From: Glacieibacterium sp965200405
GTDB taxonomy: Bacteria > Pseudomonadota > Alphaproteobacteria > Sphingomonadales > Sphingomonadaceae
Direction: 5' to 3'
DNA: 64,000 nucleotides
Assembly: GCF_965200405.1 (NCBI RefSeq)
Contig: NZ_OZ241356.1
Location: 1,178,001-1,242,000 of the forward strand
Positions 43,887 through 53,356 of the stretch are shown piece after piece. Below the pieces are notes generated by a model, which saw only the letters and a list, made by a program, of their open reading frames with translations, made no database searches and was not told where the DNA came from. Numbering within the stretch: the first letter of the stretch is position 1; every line of letters begins with the position of its first letter. The position numbers and the translations under genes are program-made.

Positions 43887-46559
43887 ATGAACCGGTCTTT
43901 GTCTTGCCTGTCGGCCACTCCCAACCTCGTCAAGAAATCTGCGATTGCTTCCATCATCGCCGGCGTCATTGCCGGACCGGCGATCGGTGCCGGCGTCAAG
44001 GTCGATGCGGACTCGCCGGAGCCGTGCCCGGCGAACCCGGCTGCGATCGTCAGCAATGGCGCCGCAACCGCGGGTCTGGCGGTCAGCGGCAACGCCGACT
44101 GCTCCGGTTCGAACACGCCAGCGGCTCTTGTCCTGGACAACGGCGGCATTGCGCTCGGGAACGATCGCAGCGCGGCGACGACGACGCGTGGCACCGGTGA
44201 CTCGATCGCGATCGGCAACCGGGCGGTTGCCGGCGATACCCTGACCGGTAGTGCCGTCGCCATTGGAACGGCTGCAATAGCGCGCGGCAACAACGCGTTG
44301 GCGTTCGGCACCGGCGCCAATGCCTATGCGGCCAATGGCGTGGCGATCGGCACCAACGCGAAGGCCGGCGATGCCCAGGATCTGACGCGGGTGAACACGG
44401 TGGCCATCGGTAACAACGCAGTTGCCAGTGCTCAGAATACTGTCGCGCTCGGCGATGGTGCTGCGGCAAGCGGGGTGCAGGGCACCGCGCTGGGGTCGGG
44501 TGCGCAGGCGGGAACGAACGCAACCGCGACTGGCCGCACCGCTGTCGCCGGAAACTCTGCCGTTGCCTATGGTGTCAACGCCGCTGCCGGAACACGCGGC
44601 ACCGCTATCGGACAGGGCGCAGTCTCGTCCGCGACCGACAGCACCGCCGTCGGCAGCTTCGCCAGCGCGACCGTGGCGAACAGCGTCGCACTAGGACGAC
44701 AGTCGAATGCGAGCCGGGGTGCGCAGATCGGCTACACCGCGGTCGGCGTGTCGGCGCTGCAGACTTCGATCGGTGAGGTCGCGATCGGAACGGGGACCGG
44801 GCAACGACAGCTGACCGGTGTCGCAGCCGGCAACCAGGCCACCGACGCAGTGAATGTCAGCCAGTTGCAAGGTGTTGCGTCGCGTGCCGACGGCATCGGC
44901 GCGGCGACAGCGGCTGCCCTGGGCGGCGGTGCCGGCTACGACGCGACCACGGGAGGGTTCACGCCGCCGAGTTACGTGGTCCAGGGTGCGGCACGCGCCG
45001 ACGTCGGTGCGGCTCTGACCGCGCTTAACGGTCAGGTGACGACGAACAGCGGCACTATCACGACGCTGCAGAGCCAGAGCGTTTCGCAGCAAGCGCAGAT
45101 CAACTCCAACGCCGCCGCGATCAACGGTATCACCAGCGCGAGCGCGTCGAACGGCATCGGCCTGGTCGTGCAGCCGGCGAGCGGCGCCAACATCAGCGTC
45201 GGTGCCGCCGCCGGCGGCGCGGCCGTCGACCTCAGCGGCAGCGGCACCGGCAACCCCGACAACGCCCGCCAGTTGATCGGCGTCGCAGCTGGGCAGGTGA
45301 ACGCCACCTCGAACCAGGCGGTCAACGGCAGCCAATTGGCGGGCACGGCGCAGAGCGTCGCCGCGGCGCTGGGGGGTGGTGCGACCGTCGACACGGACGG
45401 CAGGCTGACCGCCCCGAGCTATACCGTCCAGGGCGTCGTGCAGACCAGCGTCGGAGGCGCGATCGGGGCGCTCGACTCGCAGGTCACCACCAACACCGGG
45501 CAGATCGCCGCGCTGCAGAGCCAGGGCGCTGGCAACACCGTCGCGCTCGGCGCGCTGACCGGGCAGGTCGGTGTGAACAGCGCCGCGATCGGTACGCTCC
45601 AGGGCCAGACCGCGGCAAATACCGCCGGCATCTCCAGCCTTGCGGGCAACGTCACGACGTTGAGCAATCAAATCGACGCGGGCACCATCGGGCTCGTTCG
45701 ACAGGCCGCACCGGGCGCTACTGTTACCGTCGCTGCGGGGACCGCAGGTGACACCGTGGACTTCAGCGGCACGGGCGAAGCGCGCACCCTGACCGGTGTC
45801 CGCGCCGGTACGCTGGCAGACAGCTCGCTCGACGCAGTCAATGGCGCGCAACTCGCAGCGACCAATGCCGCGGTCACCAACCTGTCGACACTCGTGGTCG
45901 GCAGCGGACGCGGTTTTAGTTCGGACAACACCGCGGGAGCCGCCGCGCCTTCACCGTCCGGTGCGAACGCCGCTGCGGGCGGCGCCGGTGCGATCGCGTC
46001 CGGTGAGCGGTCGCTGGCAGTCGGCAATGCCAGCAGTGCGACGGCGGCCGGTTCGACCGCCATCGGTAACGCCGCATCGAGCAGCGGCCTCAACTCGGTC
46101 GCACTCGGGGCAGGATCGAGCGACGGGGGTGCGGCGAACGTCGTGGCGGTCGGTTCGGTCGGCGCGACGAGGCGGGTCACCAACCTTGCAGCCGGAACCT
46201 CTGCGACCGACGCCGTAAACCTCAGCCAGTTGCAATCGGGGCTAAATGCCGGGCTGGCGGCATCGAACGCCTACACCGACAGCCGCATCGCCGGCCTCGC
46301 GTTCGACGTGCGCGAGGTCCGGCGTGATTCGCGCAAAGGGACGGCTGCGGCAACCGCGATCGGTTATGCACCCATGCCGTCCGCCCCGGGGCGCACCGCC
46401 TATTCGATGAACGTATCGACGTTCCGCGGGGAGCAAGCCGTCGGCGGCTCGATCGCTCACCGCTTCGATACAGACATGCCGTTCGCCGCGACCGCTGGTT
46501 TCGCTTACGGCGGCCAGGGCAACAATGTCGCGCGGGTCGGCGTCGCGGGGGAGTTCTGA
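43887..46559 (+). CDS. YadA-like trimeric autotransporter adhesin
   Basis: An 890-residue surface fibre protein. An extended signal peptide (1-35), head region with many YadA-type left-handed repeats (NGGIALG, DSIAIGN, GSAVAIG, NGVAIG, NTVAIGNNAVAS), neck motifs (TDAVNVSQL, DAVNGSQLAG, DAVNGAQLAA), coiled-coil-like stalk segments, and a C-terminal YadA anchor (about 820-890, ending GVAGEF). Trimers adhere to hosts or surfaces. GGAGGA precedes the ATG. The 298-base upstream gap is relatively AT-rich and contains CATTAATG; no gene is seen there. It ends 28 bases before the end of the histidine kinase gene. Confidence 0.92.
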   Translation: MNRSLSCLSATPNLVKKSAIASIIAGVIAGPAIGAGVKVDADSPEPCPANPAAIVSNGAATAGLAVSGNADCSGSNTPAALVLDNGGIALGNDRSAATTTRGTGDSIAIGNRAVAGDTLTGSAVAIGTAAIARGNNALAFGTGANAYAANGVAIGTNAKAGDAQDLTRVNTVAIGNNAVASAQNTVALGDGAAASGVQGTALGSGAQAGTNATATGRTAVAGNSAVAYGVNAAAGTRGTAIGQGAVSSATDSTAVGSFASATVANSVALGRQSNASRGAQIGYTAVGVSALQTSIGEVAIGTGTGQRQLTGVAAGNQATDAVNVSQLQGVASRADGIGAATAAALGGGAGYDATTGGFTPPSYVVQGAARADVGAALTALNGQVTTNSGTITTLQSQSVSQQAQINSNAAAINGITSASASNGIGLVVQPASGANISVGAAAGGAAVDLSGSGTGNPDNARQLIGVAAGQVNATSNQAVNGSQLAGTAQSVAAALGGGATVDTDGRLTAPSYTVQGVVQTSVGGAIGALDSQVTTNTGQIAALQSQGAGNTVALGALTGQVGVNSAAIGTLQGQTAANTAGISSLAGNVTTLSNQIDAGTIGLVRQAAPGATVTVAAGTAGDTVDFSGTGEARTLTGVRAGTLADSSLDAVNGAQLAATNAAVTNLSTLVVGSGRGFSSDNTAGAAAPSPSGANAAAGGAGAIASGERSLAVGNASSATAAGSTAIGNAASSSGLNSVALGAGSSDGGAANVVAVGSVGATRRVTNLAAGTSATDAVNLSQLQSGLNAGLAASNAYTDSRIAGLAFDVREVRRDSRKGTAAATAIGYAPMPSAPGRTAYSMNVSTFRGEQAVGGSIAHRFDTDMPFAATAGFAYGGQGNNVARVGVAGEF

Positions 46560-46587
46560 TCCTGGGGGCCCGACAGGCTGGCCTTGA

Positions 46588-47958
46588 TCACGTCCGTGCC
46601 GCTGCCTCCCTAGGGGCAGCCGGTCGGGCAAAGGTCACATTCGCGAAGAGCCCGCCGTGTTGCCGGTTACGCAAGCCGATCGTGCAGCCGATGCGACGCG
46701 CGAGCAGCCGGGCGATGGTCAGGCCCAGCCCCGACCCCTGGCCGCCGGTCCGCGCGGTATCAAGCCGGCGAAACGGGTCGAACACGCGATCGAGGTCGCC
46801 AATCGGGATGCCGGGTCCGCGATCGGCGATGTGGATGCTCGTCGCGCCATCGTCGGTATCAATCCAGACCCTGGCCTCGCCGCCGTAGAGTAGCGCGTTG
46901 TCGATGAGGTTGGTGACGATTCGACGTAGGGCATCGGCCTGCGTCCGCTCGACGATGCGTGTGGATGGCTCGAACGATACCGGCTGCCCGACGTCCTGCG
47001 CGTCCTCGCACAGGCTGGCGACGAGCGCGGCGATATCGACCGGCACCAGCGCCGCATCGGTTTCGCGTGACAGCCTGGCAAGCTCCAGCCCTTCCTCGAT
47101 CAGGACGGTCATCGCCTGGACGTCGGTGACCAGCTTGTCGCGCAGTCGGGCGTCGTCGATGCCGTCGAGGCGCAGGCGCATCCGGGTCAGCGGGCTGCGC
47201 AGATCGTGCGAGATCGCGGCCAGCATATAGGTTCGCTCCTCGACCGTACGACGCAGCTGCACCTGCATGTCGTTGAACGCGGCGATGGCGCGTCGCACGT
47301 CGCCGGGGCCGCTTTCCGCCACCGGACTGGCATCGAGGTCGGCGGCAAGATCCTGTGCCGCCGCGCCGAGCCGAGCGATCGGTCGCGCGGCCATCCGGGC
47401 GACGATCAGCGCCAGCGCCACCGTCGCAATCGCCAGCGCAGCGAGGAAGGCTGTGCTCGCGATCGGCTCGCTCGGCCCGGGACGCGGCGGTGCGTCGACG
47501 GCGAAGGCGACTGGTCGCCCTGCGCCCTGTGCGAGACGCACCGCATAGCAAAGCGGGCGCGGCAGCTCAGGTCCGACAGACGGCGCGCGACGTTGGTCGA
47601 TAGGCGGCGGCGGGGGCGGCGACGGTCCGACACGCGCGCAAACCGCAGCGTCGACGCTGACGACGGCGACATCGCGTGCGTCCGATATGCGCGCGGCAAT
47701 GCGCTGTGCGATCGCTGGCGCCGCTATGCCGCTCGGAAGACGGTCGAGGCGACGGGTGCCGGGCGGCGGCGGGTCGGATTCGAGTACAGCGACGATCCGG
47801 TCGACGATCCGGTCGGCGCGTTCGGCCGCGACCTCGGCGCGGCGCTGGATCCCGGCCAGCGCCGAGGCGAGCAGCGCCGCCGCCGCGATGCCGACGATCA
47901 GCACCACGAAGATCCGGCCGGCCATCGTGTCCAGGAAGCGGCGAGCCCCGCTCAGCAC
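46588..47958 (-). CDS. EnvZ-type sensor histidine kinase
   Basis: A 456-residue kinase: first helix 12-35, periplasmic part 38-165 with a proline-rich stretch (PSPPPPPP, 112-119), second helix 168-188, HAMP (189-242), HisKA with LAAISHDLRSPLTRMRLR and His251, HATPase with NLIDNALLYGG, IADRGPGIP, GSGLGLTIARLLA. Starts at a GTG at 47958, which overlaps the stop of the response regulator by 7 bases (the ATG at 47925 is less likely). Forms a two-component system with that gene. Confidence 0.9.
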   Translation of the reverse strand: MLSGARRFLDTMAGRIFVVLIVGIAAAALLASALAGIQRRAEVAAERADRIVDRIVAVLESDPPPPGTRRLDRLPSGIAAPAIAQRIAARISDARDVAVVSVDAAVCARVGPSPPPPPPIDQRRAPSVGPELPRPLCYAVRLAQGAGRPVAFAVDAPPRPGPSEPIASTAFLAALAIATVALALIVARMAARPIARLGAAAQDLAADLDASPVAESGPGDVRRAIAAFNDMQVQLRRTVEERTYMLAAISHDLRSPLTRMRLRLDGIDDARLRDKLVTDVQAMTVLIEEGLELARLSRETDAALVPVDIAALVASLCEDAQDVGQPVSFEPSTRIVERTQADALRRIVTNLIDNALLYGGEARVWIDTDDGATSIHIADRGPGIPIGDLDRVFDPFRRLDTARTGGQGSGLGLTIARLLARRIGCTIGLRNRQHGGLFANVTFARPAAPREAAART

Positions 47959-48680
47959 TGCTCGACAGCCTCGCTGAAGACATAGCCGCGCCCGCGCACC
48001 GTCTTGATGATCGGCGAGCCGTCGAGGTCGTCGCCGAGCTTGCCACGCAGCCGGCTGATCCTCAGGTCGATCGAGCGGTCGAGTGCGGCATCGTCGGTGC
48101 CGCCGGTCAGACGGTGCAACACCTCGCGGGGCAGTACCTTGCCGCGGTGCGCGATCAGCGTCGCGAGCAGCCGGTATTCGCTGCCCGACAGCGGCACGAC
48201 CAGGCCGTCCGCACCGACCAGGTGCCGGCGGCGATGATCGAGACGCCAGCCGCCGAAGCGAACCTCGACCGGTTCGGTATCCGCCACCGGCTCGCCGAGC
48301 GGGATTGCTGCCGTCCGGCGCAGGACGCTGCGGATCCGGGCGAGCAGTTCGCGCGGCTCGAACGGCTTGGCAAGATAGTCGTCGGCGCCGATCTCCAGTC
48401 CGATCACCCGGTCGATCGGATCGCCGCGTGCGGTCAGCATGATGATCGGCAGATTGCCGGTCCGGCGCAGCCAGCGGCAGACGTCGAGCCCGTCCTCGCC
48501 GGGCAGGTTGAGGTCGAGCACCACGAGCGCGATGTCGTTGTGACGGCCGAGCAGCGTCCTGAGCGCCGCGCCGCTGGAGGCGAGCGAAACGCGATAATTG
48601 TTCGCGCCGAGCATTGCCGCGACCAACGCCGCGATCTCGCGGTCGTCCTCGACGACGATGATATGCGGATCGTCCTGCAT
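47952..48680 (-). CDS. OmpR-type response regulator
   Basis: A 242-residue regulator: receiver domain with Asp56 (VVLDLNLPGEDG), acidic EDD at 11-13, MLTARGD and DDYLAKPFEPREL; and a C-terminal winged-helix DNA-binding domain (VPLSGSEYRLLATLIAHRGKVLPREVL, DLRISRLRGKLGDD, IKTVRGRGYVFS). ATG at 48680, AGGAG directly before. First gene of the pair with the kinase. Target genes are not known; the adhesin and the proline-rich gene are the nearest candidates. Confidence 0.92.
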   Translation of the reverse strand: MQDDPHIIVVEDDREIAALVAAMLGANNYRVSLASSGAALRTLLGRHNDIALVVLDLNLPGEDGLDVCRWLRRTGNLPIIMLTARGDPIDRVIGLEIGADDYLAKPFEPRELLARIRSVLRRTAAIPLGEPVADTEPVEVRFGGWRLDHRRRHLVGADGLVVPLSGSEYRLLATLIAHRGKVLPREVLHRLTGGTDDAALDRSIDLRISRLRGKLGDDLDGSPIIKTVRGRGYVFSEAVEQC

Positions 48681-48880
48681 CGCTCCTGTTTGCTCCAATT
48701 GCCGGATCAGGTCGCGCGCAAATGATGTCGAACGGTGGCGGGGCCAGCCGTCGGATACACTCCGAAGCCTGAATGAACTGGTCTGATACACAGCGACATG
48801 ATCCGTCGGAATCGAGCCGCAATCCGGCCCGATGTTCCGAATGCGCCAAATCGACAGGCGACAGTTACGGGACAATATCC

Positions 48881-49270
48881 ATGAAACCTCTTCTCTCCGG
48901 TCTTGCCGTCGCGGCGCTTGCCATGACGGTCCTTGCCGTTCCGGCCAGCGCACAGCAGCCGCCGACGCCGCGTGACGCCGGCATGCGCGGTGACATGCCA
49001 CCACCACCGCCTCCCGGTGGTCCATGCCGAGCCGTCGGTCCGGCCGGCCTGATGCCGCCGCCGCCGCCGCCGACCCGTGGCATGAACCCGCCCCCTCCGC
49101 CGCCCCCGGCCCAGGCACGCGCCGACGGCGCAGCGCCCCCGCCGCCCCCGCGGCCCCCGCGGCCGGAATCGCGCGGCGGCCGCAGGATGGCTGCTCCTCC
49201 GCCACCGCCCGGTGACTGCGGTCCGCCGCCGCCGCCCCCGGGCCAGACGCCCGCGCCGCCGCGGCGCTGA
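48881..49270 (+). CDS. Secreted proline-rich protein
   Basis: A 129-residue protein with a clear signal peptide (1-24, AxA site VPASAQ), then a mature chain made almost entirely of runs of five to seven prolines separated by Gly, Arg, Ala. No catalytic motif. Similar low-complexity proteins are common in sphingomonads and can be wall-spanning spacers; function unknown. The frame extends upstream to 48773 without support. Divergent from the response regulator gene (200-base gap). Confidence 0.65.
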   Translation: MKPLLSGLAVAALAMTVLAVPASAQQPPTPRDAGMRGDMPPPPPPGGPCRAVGPAGLMPPPPPPTRGMNPPPPPPPAQARADGAAPPPPPRPPRPESRGGRRMAAPPPPPGDCGPPPPPPGQTPAPPRR

Positions 49271-49411
49271 TGCTGCAACGGTACGTCCAGCATTTAGCTG
49301 GGCGTACCGTTTGACTTGCGAAGGGCGCGACGGATTCGCCGCAGGATTTTGCAGCCGTTGCTGCTTCAAAAATCGATGTCGCGCGCTGTGCACGAACAGG
49401 TGGGAAAAGAC

Positions 49412-50689
49412 ATGGTATCGCAGCCACGATCGGACCGAGACACGACCCGCGCCAAGGGCGCGCTACAGGCTCTCAACTTCTTCATGGCCGACATGCAGGC
49501 CGGGATAGGCCCGTTTCTCGGCGTCTTCCTCCAGCAGCGCGGCTGGGCGACCGGCCCGATCGGCACGGTGATGACCGTCGGCGGCGTCGCGGGAATGCTG
49601 ATGACCGTCCCTGCCGGCGCGTTCATCGACCATACCGAGAAAAAGCGGCTGGTCGTGATCGTCACCGGCATCTGCACGGTGATGGCGTCGTTCCTGATCT
49701 TGCTGTCGCAGTCGGGCTGGGTGGTGACGGTCAGCCAGGTCGCGACCGCGATCGCCGGCGCGGCGATAGGTCCGGCGGTGACGGGGATGACGCTCGGCGT
49801 CGTCCGGCAAAAGGGCTTCAATGCGCAGAATGGCCGCAATCAGGCCTGGAACCATGCCGGCAACATGGTCGGTGCGGGCCTGTCCGGCTGGCTCGGCTGG
49901 AAGTTCGGGATGCCGGCGATCTTCTACCTCGCCGCCGTCTTCGGTGTGCTGGCAATTATCAGCGTGCTGATGATTCCCGAGGCCGCGATTGACCATCAGG
50001 CGGCGCGCGGGCTGGAGAAGGACGGTGACGACAAGGGCGCCGACGCCGGCAAGGCCGAGGGCCTCAGGACATTGCTCAAGAACAAGCCGATGCTGATCCT
50101 GGCGGCGGCGCTCGCCTGCTTCCATCTCGGCAACGGCGCCATGCTGCCGCTGTACGGCCTCGCCGTCGTCGGCGCCGGCAAGGGCAATCCCGCGCTGTTC
50201 ACCGCAACCACCGTCGTCGTCGCACAGGCGGTGATGATCGTCGCCTCGCTGGTTGCAATGCGCCTATCCGCCGGCAGGGGTTATTGGCTGGTGCTGCTGA
50301 TTTCGTTCGCGGCGCTGCCTTTGCGCGGATTTCTCGCGGGCACCTTCATCGAGCATTGGGGCGTGTGGCCGGTCCAGGCCCTCGACGGCATCGGCGCCGG
50401 ACTGCAGAGCGTGGCGGTGCCCGGCCTTGTCGCCTGCCTGCTCGCCGGTACCGGGCGGGTCAATGTCGGTCAGGGCGCGGTGATGACGGTGCAGGGCATC
50501 GGCGCATCGCTGAGCCCGGCGATCGGCGGCTGGATCGCGCAAGGGCTGGGCTACCAGACTGCCTTCTACATTCTGGGAAGCTTCGCCGTGGCCAGTCTGG
50601 CGCTATGGATCATGTTCGCGGCCACCATCCGGGGTGCCTGCGAGGCGGCCGCCGAGACTGGCGACGCCGACGCAGGCCGACCGGCATGA
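49412..50689 (+). CDS. MFS transporter
   Basis: A 425-residue permease with 12 helices; first helix ALNFFMADMQAGIGPFLGVFL, loop FIDHTEKKR with the MFS basic pattern. Start chosen at ATG 49412 (GGTGGGAAAAG upstream), though the frame runs back to 49316. Its stop overlaps the start of a mini-ORF (ATGA), and the ArsB/NhaD permease follows, so they are probably one operon. Substrate unknown. Confidence 0.8.
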   Translation: MVSQPRSDRDTTRAKGALQALNFFMADMQAGIGPFLGVFLQQRGWATGPIGTVMTVGGVAGMLMTVPAGAFIDHTEKKRLVVIVTGICTVMASFLILLSQSGWVVTVSQVATAIAGAAIGPAVTGMTLGVVRQKGFNAQNGRNQAWNHAGNMVGAGLSGWLGWKFGMPAIFYLAAVFGVLAIISVLMIPEAAIDHQAARGLEKDGDDKGADAGKAEGLRTLLKNKPMLILAAALACFHLGNGAMLPLYGLAVVGAGKGNPALFTATTVVVAQAVMIVASLVAMRLSAGRGYWLVLLISFAALPLRGFLAGTFIEHWGVWPVQALDGIGAGLQSVAVPGLVACLLAGTGRVNVGQGAVMTVQGIGASLSPAIGGWIAQGLGYQTAFYILGSFAVASLALWIMFAATIRGACEAAAETGDADAGRPA

Positions 50690-50757
50690 GTGGAACGATG
50701 CAACGGGAACACGCCGACGACATGCCCGCGACAGGCACCGGCGGGATGCGCGCGTGA
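50686..50757 (+). CDS. Mini-ORF bridging the MFS and ArsB/NhaD genes
   Basis: A 23-codon frame whose ATG overlaps the MFS stop (ATGA) and whose TGA overlaps the GTG start of the next gene (GTGA). The peptide (MSGTMQREHADDMPATGTGGM...) has no recognisable domain. It may serve to pass ribosomes from one gene to the next. Both overlaps together are suggestive, but a chance frame of this length cannot be excluded. Confidence 0.35.
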   Translation: MSGTMQREHADDMPATGTGGMRA

Positions 50758-52004
50758 ACCTCGCGACCGGCGTGACCTGGGGGATCTGTGCCGCTGCAAC
50801 CGCGGGCGTGGTCGGTCGCCCGTTCAAATGGCCCGAGGCGATATGGGCGGTCGGCGGCGCAGCGCTACTGCTGTTGCTCGGCTTCATGCCGCTCCAGGCT
50901 GCTGTCGGTGCGGTCGGCAAGGGGCTGGATGTCTACCTGTTCCTGATCGGCATGATGCTGCTCAGCGAGACCGCGCGGGAACAGGGGCTGTTCGACTGGG
51001 TGGCCGCAACTGCGGTCAACCGCGCCGGCGGATCGACTCCGCGGCTGTTCCTGCTGGTGTATGCGACGGGGATCGTCACCACGGTGTTCCTGTCGAATGA
51101 TGCGACGGCGGTGGTGCTGACTCCGGCGGTATACGCCGCTGCCAGGAAGGCCAAGGCCGATCCGCTACCGCTGCTGTTCGCCTGCGCGCTGATCGCCAAT
51201 GCCGCCAGCTTCGTGCTGCCGATCTCCAACCCCGCCAATCTCGTGCTTTACGGCGGCAAGATGCCTCCACTTGGGGAATGGTTCGGGTCGTTTGCGCTGC
51301 CCTCAATCGCGTCGATCCTGGTGACCTATCTGGCGTTGCGCTGGAGCGAGCGCGACCGGATTGCCGGGATCTGCGAGCGCGACGTCGAACGGCCGCCGCT
51401 GTCGGCGGGTGGCAAGGCGGCGTTCGCCGGTATCGCGGTGACGGCGGTATTGCTCATCATCGTGTCGGCGCTGGACCAGCCGCTGGGCCTGCCGACCTGC
51501 CTCGCCGGCGTGGTGACGACGCTCGGTGTCTGCGCCTTGGCCAGGCGCTCGCCGATCGCGCTGGCGAAGTCGGTATCGTGGAGCGTGCTGCCGCTGGTCG
51601 CCGGGCTGTTCGTGCTGGTCGAGGCACTCGACCGCACCGGGGTCGTCGGGCACGTCGCCGATGCCCTGAAATCGTTGGCGACCGATCCGGTCCGCGGCGC
51701 CGCGCTGTCGGGGACGGTCCTCGCCTTCGCCTCCAACCTGATGAACAACCTGCCTTCGGGTCTCGTCGCCAGCACCGCAGTCGCGCAGGCGCACCCACCC
51801 CGCCTGATCATCGATGCCTTGCTGATCGGCGTCGATCTGGGTCCGAACCTGTCGATAACCGGCAGCCTCGCGACCATCCTGTGGCTCCAGGCGATCCGCC
51901 GCGAAGGCGAGGACGTCGGCTTCTGGCGCTTCCTCAAGGTCGGCAGCGTCGTCATGGTCCCCGCTCTCGCAGCGGCGCTTGGAACCCGGCTGCTGATCGG
52001 CTGA
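50754..52004 (+). CDS. ArsB/NhaD-superfamily permease
   Basis: A 416-residue permease with about ten helices, including DVYLFLIGMMLLSETAREQGLFDW, NDATAVVLTPAVYAAAR and NLMNNLPSGLVAS, the family blocks of ArsB (arsenite efflux) and NhaD (Na+/H+ exchange). Start is GTG 50754, as no in-frame ATG or earlier start gives the correct first helix. The NDATAVVLTP and NNLPS motifs fit ArsB best, but no arsR or arsC is in the neighbourhood, so arsenite as substrate is unproven. Confidence 0.78.
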   Translation: MNLATGVTWGICAAATAGVVGRPFKWPEAIWAVGGAALLLLLGFMPLQAAVGAVGKGLDVYLFLIGMMLLSETAREQGLFDWVAATAVNRAGGSTPRLFLLVYATGIVTTVFLSNDATAVVLTPAVYAAARKAKADPLPLLFACALIANAASFVLPISNPANLVLYGGKMPPLGEWFGSFALPSIASILVTYLALRWSERDRIAGICERDVERPPLSAGGKAAFAGIAVTAVLLIIVSALDQPLGLPTCLAGVVTTLGVCALARRSPIALAKSVSWSVLPLVAGLFVLVEALDRTGVVGHVADALKSLATDPVRGAALSGTVLAFASNLMNNLPSGLVASTAVAQAHPPRLIIDALLIGVDLGPNLSITGSLATILWLQAIRREGEDVGFWRFLKVGSVVMVPALAAALGTRLLIG

Positions 52005-52119
52005 AAGGGGCGCCGTCGATCCTGGCCGAGCGCCCCGCGCCGGCGGGTTGCTTGGTCGAGTGGCTGCGAACCATCGACGGCCTGGAGGGTTATTTCGCCA
52101 TCTTGCCCGGAGACGCACG

Positions 52120-52515
52120 ATGAGAAGCGCTATCCTTGCCGCAGTTGCACTGTCGCTCGCGACGCCGCTTGCCGCCCAGGATGCGGTAAAGACGGTCCCC
52201 GTAAAGTTTGCGGGCGATGTCGGCGCGAAAGCGATCAAGGGCGCTGTCCGAGGCTATGCAACAGTAAACTACACGGTCCCGGCGCGTGCCGGCCAGACGA
52301 TGACGGTGAGGCTGACGACGAGCAACCGGTCGAGTTATTTCAACGTGATGGCCCCGGGAGCCGATACCGCGATGTTCAACGGCTCGACCACCGGGAACCG
52401 GTTCTCGGCCACGATCCCGTTGACGGGCACGTACACGGTGCAGGTCTATTTGATGCGTAACGCCGCGCGCCGGAACGAAACTGCCAACTACACTCTGGAT
52501 GTCGGAATATCGTAA
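52120..52515 (+). CDS. Periplasmic beta-sandwich protein resembling lysozyme inhibitors
   Basis: A 131-residue exported protein: signal peptide 1-19, then about 110 residues rich in beta strands (YATVNYTVPARAGQTMTVRL, YFNVMAPGADTAMF, GTYTVQVYLMRNAARR, ANYTLDVGIS). This pattern matches proteins annotated as inhibitors of g-type lysozyme (PliG-like) and also small exported proteins of unknown role. No cysteine is present. CGGAGA precedes the ATG. Confidence in the specific function is low. Confidence 0.55.
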   Translation: MRSAILAAVALSLATPLAAQDAVKTVPVKFAGDVGAKAIKGAVRGYATVNYTVPARAGQTMTVRLTTSNRSSYFNVMAPGADTAMFNGSTTGNRFSATIPLTGTYTVQVYLMRNAARRNETANYTLDVGIS

Positions 52516-52559
52516 GGTATCCTCCCCCCGTCATGAAGGGCGAGCCCGAGGAGAATCGC

Positions 52560-53273
52560 ATGAGCCCGACCGCAAGTCCTTCAGTCGTCACGCGGCGGAG
52601 GATCCTCGGTGCGTCCTTGTTAGGGGTGGGCACGGTGATCGCTCAACGGCACGCTATCGCCCAGACCGCACCACCCAAGCCGCAGAACCAGGTGACGCCG
52701 GAGCGGGCCCTGGAGCTCCTGAAAGCAGGCAACAAGCGGTATTCGGAAGGGATCACCAAGCGGCATGACTTCTCGAGTGAGCGGTCGGCGCTCGCTTCCG
52801 GCCAGAACCCTTTTGCTGCCATCCTGAGTTGCTCGGACTCGCGCGTTGCCCCCGAATACGCTTTCGATAGCGCGCGTGGCGACCTGTTCGTCGTGCGTGT
52901 GGCGGGAAACTACCTTTCGGAAGATGGGCTTGCCAGTCTGGAATACGCCGTTTCGAGCCTCGGCACCCCGTTGATCCTCGTCCTCGGACACGATGCGTGC
53001 GGCGCGGTCAGCGCGTCGATCAAATCCATCACCACCGACGAAATTCTACCAGGTCACCTGCCGACCGTGGTGGAAGCCTTGCGCCCCGCCGTCGAGGAAG
53101 CCCGGCGGACGCAGGACGTGCTGGCCAACGCGACCAAGGCCAATATTCGGCTGACCGCTCAGAAACTCAGCAGGTCCAGCGAGATCATTGCCGATCAGCT
53201 TGAAAGCGGACGTCTTGCCATTCGCGGGGGCATCTATCGGCTCGGCACCGGGCAGGTGGAAATCTTCGGCTGA
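52560..53273 (+). CDS. Beta-class carbonic anhydrase, Tat-exported
   Basis: CO2 hydration to bicarbonate. 237 residues. Twin-arginine-type signal (TRRRILGASLLGVGTVIA, 11-28) points to export; the catalytic domain has the zinc ligands Cys91 (SCSDSRV), His144 and Cys147 (HDACGAV) and the Asp93-Arg95 dyad. ATG at 52560 follows GAGGAG; an earlier ATG at 52533 is unlikely. Periplasmic beta carbonic anhydrases are known in several Proteobacteria. Sits 45 bases after the previous gene. Confidence 0.88.
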   Translation: MSPTASPSVVTRRRILGASLLGVGTVIAQRHAIAQTAPPKPQNQVTPERALELLKAGNKRYSEGITKRHDFSSERSALASGQNPFAAILSCSDSRVAPEYAFDSARGDLFVVRVAGNYLSEDGLASLEYAVSSLGTPLILVLGHDACGAVSASIKSITTDEILPGHLPTVVEALRPAVEEARRTQDVLANATKANIRLTAQKLSRSSEIIADQLESGRLAIRGGIYRLGTGQVEIFG

Positions 53274-53356
53274 AGAGGCGTCGGTCGCGCCGTCTTCGCC
53301 GTGATGCTTGCCAAGCGTGAAGTGCGCCGCGACATTGTCTCGTCGTAATCCGCTCG

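Noticed and set aside
44140..44700. Possible CRISPR-like repetition in the YadA-like gene.
   Set aside because: The repeats are coding (G-x-AIG peptide repeats), not fixed-length DNA repeats with spacers.
46588..48849. One long 753-codon kinase frame extending over the regulator gene.
   Set aside because: The N-terminal third is the regulator gene read in another frame; the kinase proper starts at 47958.
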